The notes under the pieces are model-generated. The model saw only the letters and a program-made list of their open reading frames with translations, was not told the DNA's origin and did not search any database. DNA of 64,000 nt from assembly GCF_003363015.1 (NCBI RefSeq), contig NZ_QRAP01000011.1, positions 1 to 64,000 on the forward strand, in the 5' to 3' direction. The translations under genes were made by a program, and so were the position numbers. Shown here in pieces: positions 36,499 through 46,402 of the stretch (position 1 is the first letter of the stretch; each line of letters starts with the position of its first letter). The stretch comes from Enterobacillus tribolii (lineage in GTDB: Bacteria > Pseudomonadota > Gammaproteobacteria > Enterobacterales > Enterobacteriaceae).

Positions 36499-37857
36499 AT
36501 GTTAAGTATTTTTAAACCTGCTGCGCATGCCGCACGGCTGAAGCCGGATCAAATCGATCCGACATACCGTAGACTGCGCTGGCAGATCTTCATGGGGATT
36601 TTTTTTGGTTATGCGGCGTACTACCTGGTACGTAAAAACTTTACCCTGGCGATGCCGTATCTGGTTGAGCAAGGGTTTTCCCGCGGCGATCTGGGCTTTG
36701 CGCTTTCCGGGATCTCCATCGCCTATGGTTTCTCCAAATTCATCATGGGGTCGGTATCCGACCGCTCCAACCCGCGGGTGTTTCTGCCTGCCGGCCTGAT
36801 TCTCGCCGCGTTGGTGATGCTGTTTATGGGCTTTGTCCCCTGGGCGACGTCCAGCATTGCCATTATGTTCGTGTTGCTGTTTATGTGCGGCTGGTTCCAG
36901 GGCATGGGGTGGCCGCCCTGCGGCCGTACCATGGTGCACTGGTGGTCGCAGAAAGAGCGCGGCGGCATCGTTTCTATCTGGAACTGCGCGCACAACGTCG
37001 GCGGCGGCCTGCCTCCGCTGCTGTTCCTGCTGGGCATGGCGTGGTTTAACGACTGGCACGCGGCGCTTTATATGCCGGCGTTCGCCGCCATTCTGGTGGC
37101 GCTGATCGCTTTCGGCCTGATGCGGGATACGCCGCAGTCCTGCGGCCTGCCGCCGATTGAAGAATACAAGAACGATTATCCGGACGACTACAGCGAGAAA
37201 GACGAGCAAGAGCTGACCGCGAAGCAAATCTTCATGCAGTACGTATTCCCCAACCGTCTGCTGTGGTACATCGCGATCGCCAACGTATTCGTTTATCTGC
37301 TGCGTTACGGCATTCTCGACTGGTCGCCGACCTACCTGAAGGAAGTGAAGCACTTTGCGCTGGATAAATCATCCTGGGCCTACTTCCTGTATGAATATGC
37401 GGGGATTCCCGGCACCCTGATCTGCGGCTGGATGTCTGACCGGGTCTTCAGGGGCAACCGCGGCGCCACCGGCGTGTTCTTTATGACGCTGGTCACTATC
37501 GCCACCGTGGTTTACTGGCTGAACCCGCCGGGCAACCCTGGCGTAGACATGGCCTGTATGATCGTCATCGGCTTCCTGATTTACGGCCCGGTTATGCTGA
37601 TTGGCCTGCATGCCCTTGAGCTGGCGCCGAAGAAAGCGGCGGGAACCGCGGCGGGCTTCACCGGCCTGTTCGGCTACCTGGGCGGCTCCGTGGCGGCAAG
37701 CGCCATCGTCGGCTACACCGTGGACTTCTTCGGCTGGGACGGCGGATTCATGGTGATGATTGGCGGCAGCGTGCTGGCCGTGATTCTGCTGTTGGTCGTG
37801 ATGCGTGGTGAGAAAAAACATCATGAAGAGATTGCTGCACAGCGCGCAGTGAAGTAA
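36499..37857 (+). CDS. glpT: Glycerol-3-phosphate:phosphate antiporter GlpT
   Basis: GlpT exchanges external glycerol-3-phosphate for internal phosphate across the inner membrane and also admits fosfomycin. The 452-residue MFS protein has 12 membrane segments, the organophosphate antiporter motif [19 protein letters not shown] with the phosphate-binding Arg region, and [29 protein letters not shown] lies 8 nt before the ATG. It forms an operon with glpQ, with a terminator between them. Confidence 0.98.
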   Translation: MLSIFKPAAHAARLKPDQIDPTYRRLRWQIFMGIFFGYAAYYLVRKNFTLAMPYLVEQGFSRGDLGFALSGISIAYGFSKFIMGSVSDRSNPRVFLPAGLILAALVMLFMGFVPWATSSIAIMFVLLFMCGWFQGMGWPPCGRTMVHWWSQKERGGIVSIWNCAHNVGGGLPPLLFLLGMAWFNDWHAALYMPAFAAILVALIAFGLMRDTPQSCGLPPIEEYKNDYPDDYSEKDEQELTAKQIFMQYVFPNRLLWYIAIANVFVYLLRYGILDWSPTYLKEVKHFALDKSSWAYFLYEYAGIPGTLICGWMSDRVFRGNRGATGVFFMTLVTIATVVYWLNPPGNPGVDMACMIVIGFLIYGPVMLIGLHALELAPKKAAGTAAGFTGLFGYLGGSVAASAIVGYTVDFFGWDGGFMVMIGGSVLAVILLLVVMRGEKKHHEEIAAQRAVK

Positions 37858-37875
37858 TTCGTTTGTCATGTTCAG

Positions 37876-37914
37876 GCCGTACCGTTGTGGGCACATAACG
37901 ATACGGCTTTTTTT
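37876..37914 (+). terminator. Terminator/attenuator between glpT and glpQ
   Basis: GCCGTA and TACGGC close a long imperfect stem (37876-37907) followed by seven Ts. It should reduce read-through from glpT into glpQ. Confidence 0.85.
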
Positions 37915-37950
37915 GTCAGCTTTTATAATGACGTAATGAAGGAGAACGTA

Positions 37951-39027
37951 ATGACCTCACCTCTGAAAACTCTGGTAACGGCGCTGGTGCTTGGCGGAAT
38001 GATGAGCTGCGCGGTTCAGGCGGCGGACAAAGTGGTTATCGCTCACCGCGGCGCCAGCGGTTACCTGCCGGAGCATTCACTGCCGGCGAAGGCGATGGCC
38101 TACGCGCAGGGGGCGGATTATCTGGAACAGGATCTGGTGATGACCAAAGACGATCAGCTGGTGGTGCTGCACGATCACTACCTTGACCGCGTCACCGATG
38201 TCGCGCAGCACTTCCCCGATCGCGCGCGCAAAGACGGCCGTTACTACGCCATCGATTTCACCCTGGCTGAGATCAAGTCCCTGAAGTTTACCGAAGGGTT
38301 TGATATTAAAGACGGCAAGCGGGTGCAGAGCTATCCCGGCCGCTTCCCAATGGACAAATCAGTGTTCCGGGTGCATACCTTCCAGGAGGAAATTGAGTTC
38401 GTTCAGGGGCTGAACCACTCTACCGGCAAAAACATCGGCATCTACCCGGAAATCAAGGCGCCCTGGTTCCACCATCAGGAAGGAAAGGACATTGCTGCGC
38501 GGACGCTGGAGGTGCTGAAGCAGTACGGCTACACCCAGAAGAAGGACAAGGTTTACCTGCAATGCTTCGATCCGAACGAGCTTAAGCGCATCAAAAACGA
38601 GCTGATGCCCGCCATGGGCATGAACCTGAAGCTGGTGCAACTGATCGCCTATACCGACTGGGAAGAAACCTTCGAGAAGAAACCTGACGGTAAATGGGTA
38701 AACTACGATTATGACTGGATGATGAAACCGGGCGCGATGAAGCAGGTTGCCGCCTGGGCCGACGGTATCGGACCGGACTATCACATGCTGGTGGAAAAAG
38801 ACGCCAAACCGGGCCACATCACCCTGACGACCATGGTGAATGACGCGCACGACAGCAACATGGCGGTGCACCCCTATACCATCCGCGCCGATGCGCTGCC
38901 GGCTTACGTCACCGACGTAAACCAGTTGTTTGACCTGATGTATAATAAGGCGGACGTTGACGGCGTATTTACCGACTTCCCGGATAAGGGCGTAGAGTTC
39001 CTGCGTCAGCAAGGGCAGCATCAATAA
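37951..39027 (+). CDS. glpQ: Periplasmic glycerophosphodiester phosphodiesterase GlpQ
   Basis: GlpQ hydrolyses glycerophosphodiesters to glycerol-3-phosphate and an alcohol in the periplasm, feeding GlpT. The 358-residue precursor equals the E. coli length. It has a signal peptide with likely cleavage after AVQA (residue 26) and the GDPD catalytic segments IAHRGASGYLPEHS, EQDLVMTKDDQLVVLHDHYLD and YPEIKAPWF. The ATG at 37951, preceded by AAGGAG, is chosen over in-frame upstream starts. Confidence 0.97.
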   Translation: MTSPLKTLVTALVLGGMMSCAVQAADKVVIAHRGASGYLPEHSLPAKAMAYAQGADYLEQDLVMTKDDQLVVLHDHYLDRVTDVAQHFPDRARKDGRYYAIDFTLAEIKSLKFTEGFDIKDGKRVQSYPGRFPMDKSVFRVHTFQEEIEFVQGLNHSTGKNIGIYPEIKAPWFHHQEGKDIAARTLEVLKQYGYTQKKDKVYLQCFDPNELKRIKNELMPAMGMNLKLVQLIAYTDWEETFEKKPDGKWVNYDYDWMMKPGAMKQVAAWADGIGPDYHMLVEKDAKPGHITLTTMVNDAHDSNMAVHPYTIRADALPAYVTDVNQLFDLMYNKADVDGVFTDFPDKGVEFLRQQGQHQ

Positions 39028-39038
39028 CGCATTTCCCG

Positions 39039-39069
39039 GAGAGCCTTGTCAGGCTCTCTTCTTTATCTT
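39039..39069 (+). terminator. Intrinsic terminator of glpTQ
   Basis: GAGAGCC (39039-39045) and GGCTCTC (39052-39058) pair around TTGTCA and are followed by TTCTTTATCTT. Confidence 0.85.
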
Positions 39070-39135
39070 CCCGGATTCATGCCATACTTTTCTCTGCAGG
39101 CATTCCCGCCACGTTGAAACGAAGAGGAACGGATT

Positions 39136-39747
39136 ATGAAGCTGATCGGAAGTTACACCAGCCCCTACGTGCGTAAAATTTCGGTCATGTTGCTGGAAAA
39201 AGGAATAACGTTTGAGTTCGTTAATGACGTGCCGTGGGAGGCCGCCACGCACGTGCCGGACTTCAATCCGTTGGGCAAGGTGCCTGCGCTGGTTACCGCA
39301 CAGGGAGAAGTGTTTTATGACTCGCCCGTCGTAGCAGGCTATGTTGAGTTGTTGGGCGCTGCGCCGGCGTTTTTACCCGCCGACCCAATGGAGGCGCTGC
39401 GCGTGCGGCGTCTGGAATCGCTGGCCGATGGCGTGACCGATGCGGCGGTGGCGATTTTGCTGGAGAGCCGCCGGCCGGCAGAAAAGCAGGATGAGCACTG
39501 GGTGCTGCGCCAGCGCAACGCGGTGAACCGCGGGCTGGACGCGCTGGAGAAGCATGCCGCGCAGGGAGAGTGGCTGGGCGGCGAGCAACTAACGCTGGCG
39601 GACATTGCCGTCGGCTGCTGTATCGGCTACCTCAATTTCCGCCGCCTGGCGCCGAACTGGTGCGTTAACCGTCCGGCGCTGGTCAGGTTGGCCGAGCGCC
39701 TGTTTGCCCGTGAGAGCTTCGCCCGTACTGAGCCGCCCCAGCCTTAA
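39136..39747 (+). CDS. yibF: Glutathione S-transferase family protein YibF
   Basis: The 203-residue protein has a thioredoxin-like N-terminal domain (MKLIGSYTSPYVRKISVMLLEKG, with the DSPVVAGYVELL glutathione-binding block) and an all-helical C-terminal domain. It closely resembles E. coli YibF. The substrate is unknown. In E. coli yibF also lies directly upstream of selAB. Here the chemoreceptor gene at 39762-40826 separates them. Confidence 0.92.
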   Translation: MKLIGSYTSPYVRKISVMLLEKGITFEFVNDVPWEAATHVPDFNPLGKVPALVTAQGEVFYDSPVVAGYVELLGAAPAFLPADPMEALRVRRLESLADGVTDAAVAILLESRRPAEKQDEHWVLRQRNAVNRGLDALEKHAAQGEWLGGEQLTLADIAVGCCIGYLNFRRLAPNWCVNRPALVRLAERLFARESFARTEPPQP

Positions 39748-39761
39748 TCCGGCGCGGGAGC

Positions 39762-40826
39762 TCAGTGTAACTGTTCCTGAGGCGTGATGTTCTCCACCAG
39801 CCGATCGATGAGCAGGACCACGCGCTGGCTGGCCTGTTCCATGTCGGCGAGCGCGGCCGTCATGGCATCAAGATCGCCGGAGAGAAAGGACTCCAGCGCC
39901 TCTCTTCCTGAGGTGTGCACGGCCTTATGAGGGGCTTCAAGCGCGCTGAAGGCCTCAAAGTGGGAAAATGCGCGCCCCTCGCCTTCGTAATACCATTTCC
40001 CCAGGCGGCACTCCGTACAGGCGCTGAGATGGTAACTGGTTTCCTGCTGATACAGTAAGTGATAGACCTGAAACTTCCATATTACGTGATCCAGTTTGAC
40101 CGTATTCAGAAACTGTAATAATGAAATATATCTGATGATGTCCTGCATTTTTGCGGAGCGATGAATAACCCGCTCTATTAGCTCTATGGTGCTGGCAATG
40201 TCTTTATTTACCTGTGTGACTAACGGTATTTGTGCGGACATTGTGGTGTGTACCTTGTGAGACTTTTGTTCAATGACTTTGATTATTTCAAATATATTGG
40301 CGGCGCTTGTCTGCACATCATGGGAAAGCGTTTTTATCTCTTTGGCGATAACACTGAAACCGCGCCCGTCAATACCGACATGGGCGGCCTCAATGGCTGA
40401 GTTAATGGCAATTAAGTTGGTTTGATTGGATATCTTTTGGATTGCGGTAACGCATTCCGATACCTCATTTAACGAATGCGTGAGTTCTGTCATTGATGCC
40501 GTGCTGTGGTCCGCGCCGGCGCTGATTTCGCTGATAATCTGCTTCAGGTGGTTCAGCGCTGTTTTTGCTTCATCGTTGCTGCTGTTCAGTTCATCAATGG
40601 TTTTTTGCTCATTATGCAGCGTTTGGCTGGAGCGCAGCTGTGCATCCCGGATAGCCTCTAACATTGTGGAACCCGACAACAACTGTGCGCAGATAATTCT
40701 TTCGTAGGCGGCTGAATTTTCACCGGCATTGACGGGCAATGATGTATCAGACAGCAAGATATCCATCTCATTCTGTAATGGATTTTTATTACCAAAAGAT
40801 ATTATTCTTTTGATTGTATTTATCAT
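39762..40826 (-). CDS. Soluble methyl-accepting chemotaxis-type protein with C-terminal CZB domain
   Basis: The 354-residue protein has no membrane segment. A central MCP signalling part (about 90-195) contains NQTNLIAINSAIEAAHVGID and GRGFSVIAKEIKTLS. The C-terminal part (about 235-350) is a CZB zinc-binding domain with the Cys and His ligands in LDHVIWK, CRLGKWYYEG and APHKAVH. This layout resembles Helicobacter TlpD, a cytosolic sensor of oxidants. In this family zinc bound through the Cys can sense hypochlorous acid. The start at 40826 has AAGGAA upstream. It is an orphan receptor; no che genes are nearby. Confidence 0.88.
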   Translation of the reverse strand: MINTIKRIISFGNKNPLQNEMDILLSDTSLPVNAGENSAAYERIICAQLLSGSTMLEAIRDAQLRSSQTLHNEQKTIDELNSSNDEAKTALNHLKQIISEISAGADHSTASMTELTHSLNEVSECVTAIQKISNQTNLIAINSAIEAAHVGIDGRGFSVIAKEIKTLSHDVQTSAANIFEIIKVIEQKSHKVHTTMSAQIPLVTQVNKDIASTIELIERVIHRSAKMQDIIRYISLLQFLNTVKLDHVIWKFQVYHLLYQQETSYHLSACTECRLGKWYYEGEGRAFSHFEAFSALEAPHKAVHTSGREALESFLSGDLDAMTAALADMEQASQRVVLLIDRLVENITPQEQLH

Positions 40827-41161
40827 GGCTGATTTCCTTATTATAACGATAAAAGTGTAATGCATCTCTTTTTTATTATTTAATCCATTATTAGAACTTA
40901 ATTTTTGCTGGTTTGTATGTGATAGCTATCAAATGTTACTACTGTATCAAATCTATAATATGGAAATGTTTCCGCCAGGAGGGGCGTTATAAATTCACCC
41001 GTAACAGAACGCATTATTGGGAAAAAAACATTTCTCCGTAAATGCGGAAAGATGAGCTCCTTGCGATCGGTGCTGACTTTCTGCCCCGGATACCTGTATT
41101 CCTGCCTGCGCAGCCTTTATCATTAAGCATTATTTCCGACGATACAGGCACGGGAGCCTCC
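40827..41161. other. Chemoreceptor-selA intergenic region
   Basis: This 335-bp AT-rich gap holds the divergent promoters. It contains the perfect palindrome TGATAGCTATCA (40920-40931). The selA frame is open from 41042, but that upstream part shows no SelA similarity. Nothing else is recognised. Confidence 0.5.
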
Positions 41162-42553
41162 ATGAGCGCAGACGGTCAAACCCTTTTCAGCCAGATCCCT
41201 TCCGTAGACACGCTGCTACGCGACACCGCATTTCAGCCGCTGCTGGAAACCTACGGCGCGCCGCTGGTGACGCAGTGCCTGCGCGTGCTTCAGCAGCAGG
41301 CGCGCGATGCCATCCAGCAGTCGCAGTCGTTGCCGGCATGGTGCGACGCGTGGGCGCAGGCCGCAGAAGCGCAGCTGGCGCAAGGGCAACGGGACGCGCT
41401 GCGGCCGGTGTTTAACCTGACCGGCACCGTGCTGCACACCAACCTGGGGCGCGCGCTGTTGGCGGAGGAGGCGATTGACGCCTGCGCGGCGGCGATGCGC
41501 CATGCGGTAACGCTGGAGTACGATCTCGACGGCGCCGGGCGCGGCCATCGCGATCGCGCTATCGCCGATCGTCTGTGTGAACTTACCGGCGCCGAAGATG
41601 CCTGTATTGTTAACAATAACGCGGCCGCGGTGCTGTTGATGCTGGCTGCGTTGGCGACGGGGAAGGAAGTCGTGGTGTCGCGCGGCGAACTGGTGGAGAT
41701 TGGCGGTTCCTTCCGGATTCCGGATGTGATGCGCCAGGCCGGGTGTACGCTGCGGGAAGTGGGCACCACTAACCGCACGCACTTAAAAGACTACCGGGCG
41801 GCGCTGACGGAACACACCGGATTGCTGATGAAGGTGCATACCAGCAATTATGCGATTCAGGGATTTACCGCCGCAGTAAGCGAAGAAGAGCTGGTAGCGC
41901 TGGGGCGGGAACAGGGTATACCGGTAATCACCGATCTCGGCAGCGGTTCACTGGTGGACATGACGCAATACGGCCTGCCGGCCGAACCTATGCCTCAGAA
42001 GCTGATTGCCGCCGGTGCGGACCTGGTCAGCTTTTCCGGCGACAAGCTGCTGGGCGGACCGCAGGCGGGCATTATCGTCGGCAAGCGGCATTTGATCGAG
42101 AAGCTGCAACAGCATCCGCTCAAGCGTGCGCTGCGGGTCGGCAAAATGACCCTGGCCGCGCTGGACGCTACGCTGCGCCTCTACCAGCAACCGGCGAAGC
42201 TCAGCGCGCATTTACCGGCGTTGCGCCATTTAACGCGCGCCCCGCAGGCGATTCAGGTGACCGCGGAACGCCTGCTGCCGGCGCTCATCGCCCGTTATGG
42301 CGAACGCTTTGATATCCGCGTTGAACCCTGTTTATCCCAGATCGGCAGTGGTTCGCTGCCGGTAGATCGCCTGCCCGGCTATGCGCTGACGCTCACGCCG
42401 CGCAACGGTCGCGGCGGCGAACTCGAATCTCTCGCGAAGGCATGGCGTGAATTGCCGGAACCGGTTATTGGTCGCTTAAGCGATGGCCGGCTCTGGCTTG
42501 ACTTACGTTGTCTGGATGATGAGGAAGGTCTGCTGAAGGAGTTATGCCAATGA
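41162..42553 (+). CDS. selA: L-seryl-tRNA(Sec) selenium transferase SelA
   Basis: SelA converts seryl-tRNA(Sec) to selenocysteinyl-tRNA(Sec) with selenophosphate. The 463-residue PLP enzyme carries [43 protein letters not shown] and the PLP lysine at exactly K295 in [14 protein letters not shown]. The ATG at 41162 matches the E. coli length. Its stop overlaps the selB start (ATGA). It implies that selenoproteins such as formate dehydrogenase are encoded elsewhere. Confidence 0.98.
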   Translation: MSADGQTLFSQIPSVDTLLRDTAFQPLLETYGAPLVTQCLRVLQQQARDAIQQSQSLPAWCDAWAQAAEAQLAQGQRDALRPVFNLTGTVLHTNLGRALLAEEAIDACAAAMRHAVTLEYDLDGAGRGHRDRAIADRLCELTGAEDACIVNNNAAAVLLMLAALATGKEVVVSRGELVEIGGSFRIPDVMRQAGCTLREVGTTNRTHLKDYRAALTEHTGLLMKVHTSNYAIQGFTAAVSEEELVALGREQGIPVITDLGSGSLVDMTQYGLPAEPMPQKLIAAGADLVSFSGDKLLGGPQAGIIVGKRHLIEKLQQHPLKRALRVGKMTLAALDATLRLYQQPAKLSAHLPALRHLTRAPQAIQVTAERLLPALIARYGERFDIRVEPCLSQIGSGSLPVDRLPGYALTLTPRNGRGGELESLAKAWRELPEPVIGRLSDGRLWLDLRCLDDEEGLLKELCQ

Positions 42554-44412
42554 TTATCGCCACCGCCGGTCATGTTGACCACGGCAAAACCACCCTGCTG
42601 CGTGCGTTGACCGGTGTGGATGCCGATCGTCTGCCGGAAGAAAAGCAGCGCGGCATGACTATCGATCTCGGCTATGCCTATTTGCCTTTGCAGGAAGGCG
42701 AGGTGCTGGGATTCATCGACGTACCGGGGCACGAGAAATTTCTCGCTAACATGCTGGCCGGTATCGGCGGTATTCCCCATGCGCTGCTGGTCGTGGCCTG
42801 TGACGACGGCGTGATGGCGCAAACCCGTGAACACCTCACCCTGCTGCGTCTGGCGGGTAAGCCGTCGCTGACCGTCGCGCTGACCAAGGCCGATCGCGTC
42901 GATGCCGCACGGGTCGAAGAAGTTCGCGAACAGGTGGCGCTGGAGGTTCAGCAACAAGGGTGGAATGAGGTTTCGTTGTTTGTTACCGCCGCTGCGAACG
43001 GGGAAGGGATTGATGCTCTGCGCGCGCATCTGATTGCGCTGAACGCGCAGCCGCAGCATCTCGATCACCGTTTCCGCCTGGCGATTGACCGTGCCTTCAG
43101 CGTCAAAGGGGCCGGATTGGTGGTAACAGGAACCGCGCTGGCCGGACGCGTCAGCGTGGGAGAGACATTGTGGCTGACCGGCAGCGATCGCCCGGTGCGG
43201 GTGCGCGGCATTCATGCCCAGAACCAACCGGCAGAACAGGCGCACTCCGGCCAGCGCATTGCGCTGAATATCGCCGGCGACGTGGATAAAGGGCAAATTT
43301 CCCGCGGCGACTGGCTGCTGGCGCAGCGTCCGCCGGTTTCGCCCGCCGAACGGGTGCTGGTCGCGCTGGACCCGTTGGTTCCGCTTCAACACTGGCAGCC
43401 GGTGCACCTGCATCATGGCGCCAGCCATATCACCGGGCGTGTTTCCCTGCTGGAAGACGCGCCGGGCGATGAACCGCTGGCTGAACTGATACTGGATTCC
43501 CCTCTGTGGCTGGCGGAGGAAGATCGCCTGATTGTGCGTGACATTTCCGCCCGCCGTACGCTGGCCGGAGCACGTGTGATTCAGCTTACCGCACCGCGTC
43601 GCGGTAAGCGCCAGCCGGAATTTCTCGACTGGCTGCACCAACTGACGGCAACCCGCGATGACGCAGGTACACTGGCGCTTCGGTTGCCGCGCGGTACGCT
43701 GTCGGTGCCTTACTTTGCCTGGGCGCGTCAGCTGCCGGAAGCAGCCTGCACGGCCTTGCTGCAACAAAGCGGAGCGTTGGTTGCGGGGGATTATGCGTTG
43801 GCCCCGGCGCTGGCGTTGCGCTATCAGCAGCGTTTATTCGACGTATTGGAACAGTTTCATCAGCAGCATGCCGATCAGCTGGGCGTCGGACGGGCGCGGC
43901 TGCGGCGCATGGCGCTGCCTTCAGAGCCGGAAACGCTGGTTCTGACCCTGATCGACCGCCTGCTGGCGGAGGGGAAACTGATCAATACCCGCGGCTGGCT
44001 GCATCTTCCCCAACACGGCCTGTCATTCAGCCCGGAACAACAGGCGCTGTGGGATCGTACCGCGCCGCTGTTCGGCGATGAGGCCTGGTGGGTGCGCGAT
44101 CTCGCCGTGCAATCCGGCGCGGAAGAGGATGATATGCGCCAGATGCTGCGCAAGGCGGCGCTGCTGGGGCACATCATTGCGATTGTGCGCGATCGTTACT
44201 ACATCGCCGGGCGTATACGGCAATTCGCCGATTTGATCCGGGCGATGGACGTAACCCAGGGCAGCACCAATGCTGCGGATTTTCGCGATCGGCTGGGTGT
44301 GGGGCGTAAACTGGCGATTCAGATTCTGGAGTTTTTCGATCGCAGCGGGTTTACCCGCCGGAAAGGGAATCAGCATGTGCTGAGAGATCGTGGTCTGTTT
44401 AGCGAAGAGTAA
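42550..44412 (+). CDS. selB: Selenocysteine-specific elongation factor SelB
   Basis: SelB delivers Sec-tRNA to UGA codons marked by a SECIS element. The 620-residue protein has an EF-Tu-like GTPase ([34 protein letters not shown]), two beta-barrel domains, and C-terminal winged helices that bind SECIS RNA ([47 protein letters not shown]). The ATG at 42550 overlaps selA by 4 nt. An ATG at 42544 is also in frame. Confidence 0.98.
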   Translation: MIIATAGHVDHGKTTLLRALTGVDADRLPEEKQRGMTIDLGYAYLPLQEGEVLGFIDVPGHEKFLANMLAGIGGIPHALLVVACDDGVMAQTREHLTLLRLAGKPSLTVALTKADRVDAARVEEVREQVALEVQQQGWNEVSLFVTAAANGEGIDALRAHLIALNAQPQHLDHRFRLAIDRAFSVKGAGLVVTGTALAGRVSVGETLWLTGSDRPVRVRGIHAQNQPAEQAHSGQRIALNIAGDVDKGQISRGDWLLAQRPPVSPAERVLVALDPLVPLQHWQPVHLHHGASHITGRVSLLEDAPGDEPLAELILDSPLWLAEEDRLIVRDISARRTLAGARVIQLTAPRRGKRQPEFLDWLHQLTATRDDAGTLALRLPRGTLSVPYFAWARQLPEAACTALLQQSGALVAGDYALAPALALRYQQRLFDVLEQFHQQHADQLGVGRARLRRMALPSEPETLVLTLIDRLLAEGKLINTRGWLHLPQHGLSFSPEQQALWDRTAPLFGDEAWWVRDLAVQSGAEEDDMRQMLRKAALLGHIIAIVRDRYYIAGRIRQFADLIRAMDVTQGSTNAADFRDRLGVGRKLAIQILEFFDRSGFTRRKGNQHVLRDRGLFSEE

Positions 44413-44790
44413 TGGCGAATAATGAAGGGTGGGCAGCGGCCTGCTCTTCATAAAAACTTAATTAATTGTAATATATATGATTATTTATTAAAAAAGATCC
44501 CGCCATAATCTAGGTGACTCCGTAAACAGGAAGTATACTGTGTGCATAAACAGTAACTGAGCGGAGGACCTTTAGAAAATATTATTATTTAGCCGATTAT
44601 GGCTCATCAGTGCAGATAAATTTCTGCAATATATAAAGCTAATAATTATTGGCCAACCTTTCTGAATAATTGTTCTGTCAATTTTATACCTGCTCTTATT
44701 TTAGCTAATACGATTTTTATTAGCAGGTTGCTAAGTTTGAATAAAAATAAATACATTTATTGATTTTATATAAAATACATAAGGTATAGT
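44413..44790. other. AT-rich region between selB and the GMC gene
   Basis: This 378-bp gap is much richer in A+T than the genes on either side. It carries a LexA box with a TATACT -10 element, a GCGGAGGACC segment (44561-44570) resembling a ribosome binding site but without an ATG after it, and inverted repeats GCTAAT/ATTAGC (44704-44724) and TTAGCA/TGCTAA. A minus-strand 36-codon hydrophobic frame at 44646-44756 lacks a ribosome binding site. No gene is called. Confidence 0.6.
44536..44555. promoter_or_regulatory. LexA (SOS) box
   Basis: TACTGTGTGCATAAACAGTA matches the SOS consensus TACTGT-N8-ACAGTA at every fixed position, with the core CTGT-N8-ACAG. It overlaps a -10-like TATACT (44534-44539), as at many LexA-repressed promoters. 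The next recognised gene on the plus strand is the GMC oxidoreductase, 235 bp away. Confidence 0.75.
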
Positions 44791-46326
44791 ATGACTTCTT
44801 CTTTATATTATAAAAGTGTTGTTCCTGAGGTGTTTGAAAAAACCAAAACACCCCCGGCTCACTCTAAGGTTTTAATTATCGGCTCCGGTTTTGGCGGCGC
44901 TATTACGGCGTGGCGGCTGGCGCAGGCCGGTATAAAATCGTCGGTTTTGGAGCGCGGTTTACGTTGGCCAATCTCTAAAAACAGGAAAACGTTTACCGAT
45001 GAAGTCTTGCCGGACGGGCGCGGCTTCTGGCATAAGAAAGGGATATTCAAAAAGCTGAATACGTTGCCTGCTCTCGTTGATGACTTTGGCGGGGTGATGG
45101 ATGTCACTGCCTATAAGCACATCGACGTGTGGCGTGGTGCGTGCGTTGGCGGCGGCTCGGTTATTTTTACGGGTGTGATGATCCAGCCGGAGCGAAAGTA
45201 TTTTGATGCGTTATTTCAGGGCAGCGTTAACTATGATGAAATGAACTCAACATATTTTCCGTTAGTAAGAAAGATGCTGAATCTTAAAACTATCCCGGAT
45301 GATATTTATAAGAGCAGCCCCTTCGGTCACTCACGCGTATGGGATGAGCAATCAACGAAGGCGGGTTATAAGCCTTATAAGATTGAGACTATTTTTAATC
45401 TCGATGTTATCCGTGAGGAGTTGAGCTGTAAAAGCCGGGCTTCGGCCACCATCGGCGAAAGTACGCTGGGCAACAGCAACGGCGCGAAGTTCGACCTGAC
45501 GCAAAACTACCTGAAATATGCCGAAGACAGCGGATTGACGGAGGTATATACCGGACAGCAGGTGGAGCATATTTCCTTCCAGGGGAATAAGTACAACGTT
45601 AAGGTGAAGAAACTGGACCCGGATGGCAAAGTTCTCGATACCTATACCCTGACCTGTGATTATCTCTTTTTGGCTGCAGGTTCAATCGGGACTTCTGAAC
45701 TGCTGGTGAAAGCGAAAGCGCTGAATAAGATCCCGGGCCTGAACGAGCATATCGGTAAAGGCTGGGGGACTAACGGCGATGCGATTGTCGTGCGTTCCAT
45801 GAGCAAGCTTAAAGGCCTGGTTCAGGCTGCGCCGAGCGTGTCTAAAATTGACGATACGACGACGTCGAAAATGCCGGTTACGCTCGAAAACTGGTATGCG
45901 CCGGGCATTCCGGTCAACATTGGCATTGCCGGCTCGCTGGCAATGACGTTTGATACCAAAAACCGGGCTGATTTTGTGTATAACAAATCCAGCGACAGCG
46001 TTGATCTGCTGTGGCCGAAAAACGGTAACGACGAGGCCGTAAATGCCATCAGGAAAGTGAATAATAAGATTGCCAGTAAGTCACTCAGCGTTCCCGGCGT
46101 GCCGCTTGTTGTGCCTGACATTGCGGCGGGCTTTACGGCTCACCCGCTGGGCGGGGCGGTTATTGGTAAAGCGACCGACAACTATGGACGGGTGAAAGGT
46201 GCAGCCAAACTTTATGTTATCGACGGTGCGCTAATGCCGGGCAGCTCCGGCCTGGTAAACCCGTCGCTGACGATTGCCGCACTGGCGGAACGTAATATCA
46301 AAGAGATCATTAAGGCCGATTTTTGA
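44791..46326 (+). CDS. GMC-family flavoenzyme, cholesterol-oxidase-like
   Basis: The 511-residue protein has an N-terminal FAD motif GSGFGG (31-36). It follows class I (GMC) cholesterol oxidases along its whole length, including GACVGGGSVIFTGVMI, GWGTNGD, HPLGGAVIGKATDNYGRV and LYVIDGALMPG. E366, H451 and N490 align with the catalytic Glu, His and Asn of Streptomyces cholesterol oxidase (E361, H447, N485). Unlike those secreted enzymes it has no signal peptide, so it should be cytoplasmic. The 5' part is AT-rich, unlike selB and mdfA, which suggests transfer. The true substrate may be another secondary alcohol or sterol-like compound. Confidence 0.82.
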   Translation: MTSSLYYKSVVPEVFEKTKTPPAHSKVLIIGSGFGGAITAWRLAQAGIKSSVLERGLRWPISKNRKTFTDEVLPDGRGFWHKKGIFKKLNTLPALVDDFGGVMDVTAYKHIDVWRGACVGGGSVIFTGVMIQPERKYFDALFQGSVNYDEMNSTYFPLVRKMLNLKTIPDDIYKSSPFGHSRVWDEQSTKAGYKPYKIETIFNLDVIREELSCKSRASATIGESTLGNSNGAKFDLTQNYLKYAEDSGLTEVYTGQQVEHISFQGNKYNVKVKKLDPDGKVLDTYTLTCDYLFLAAGSIGTSELLVKAKALNKIPGLNEHIGKGWGTNGDAIVVRSMSKLKGLVQAAPSVSKIDDTTTSKMPVTLENWYAPGIPVNIGIAGSLAMTFDTKNRADFVYNKSSDSVDLLWPKNGNDEAVNAIRKVNNKIASKSLSVPGVPLVVPDIAAGFTAHPLGGAVIGKATDNYGRVKGAAKLYVIDGALMPGSSGLVNPSLTIAALAERNIKEIIKADF

Positions 46327-46365
46327 TAACTGAATAATCGTTCTTTTTGGTAAACGAAGTTATCA

Positions 46366-46398
46366 GGGCATTTACGCAGGGCGCGTAAATGCCCTTTT
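46366..46398. terminator. Intrinsic terminator between the GMC gene and mdfA
   Basis: GGGCATTTACGC (46366-46377) and GCGTAAATGCCC (46383-46394) form a perfect 12-bp stem with a 5-nt loop, followed by TTTT on the plus strand. It serves the converging genes. Confidence 0.9.
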
Positions 46399-46402
46399 GG
46401 CG

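Noticed and set aside
42379-43767. 462-codon minus-strand frame opposite selA-selB
   Set aside because: It lies antisense across two well-conserved genes and has no family features.
44646-44756. Minus-strand 36-codon hydrophobic frame in the AT-rich gap near the LexA box
   Set aside because: It resembles a small amphipathic toxin, but it has no ribosome binding site, and AT-rich DNA often yields hydrophobic frames by chance.
44629-44763. Plus-strand open frame of about 45 codons after the LexA box
   Set aside because: It has no ATG, GTG or TTG start with a ribosome binding site.
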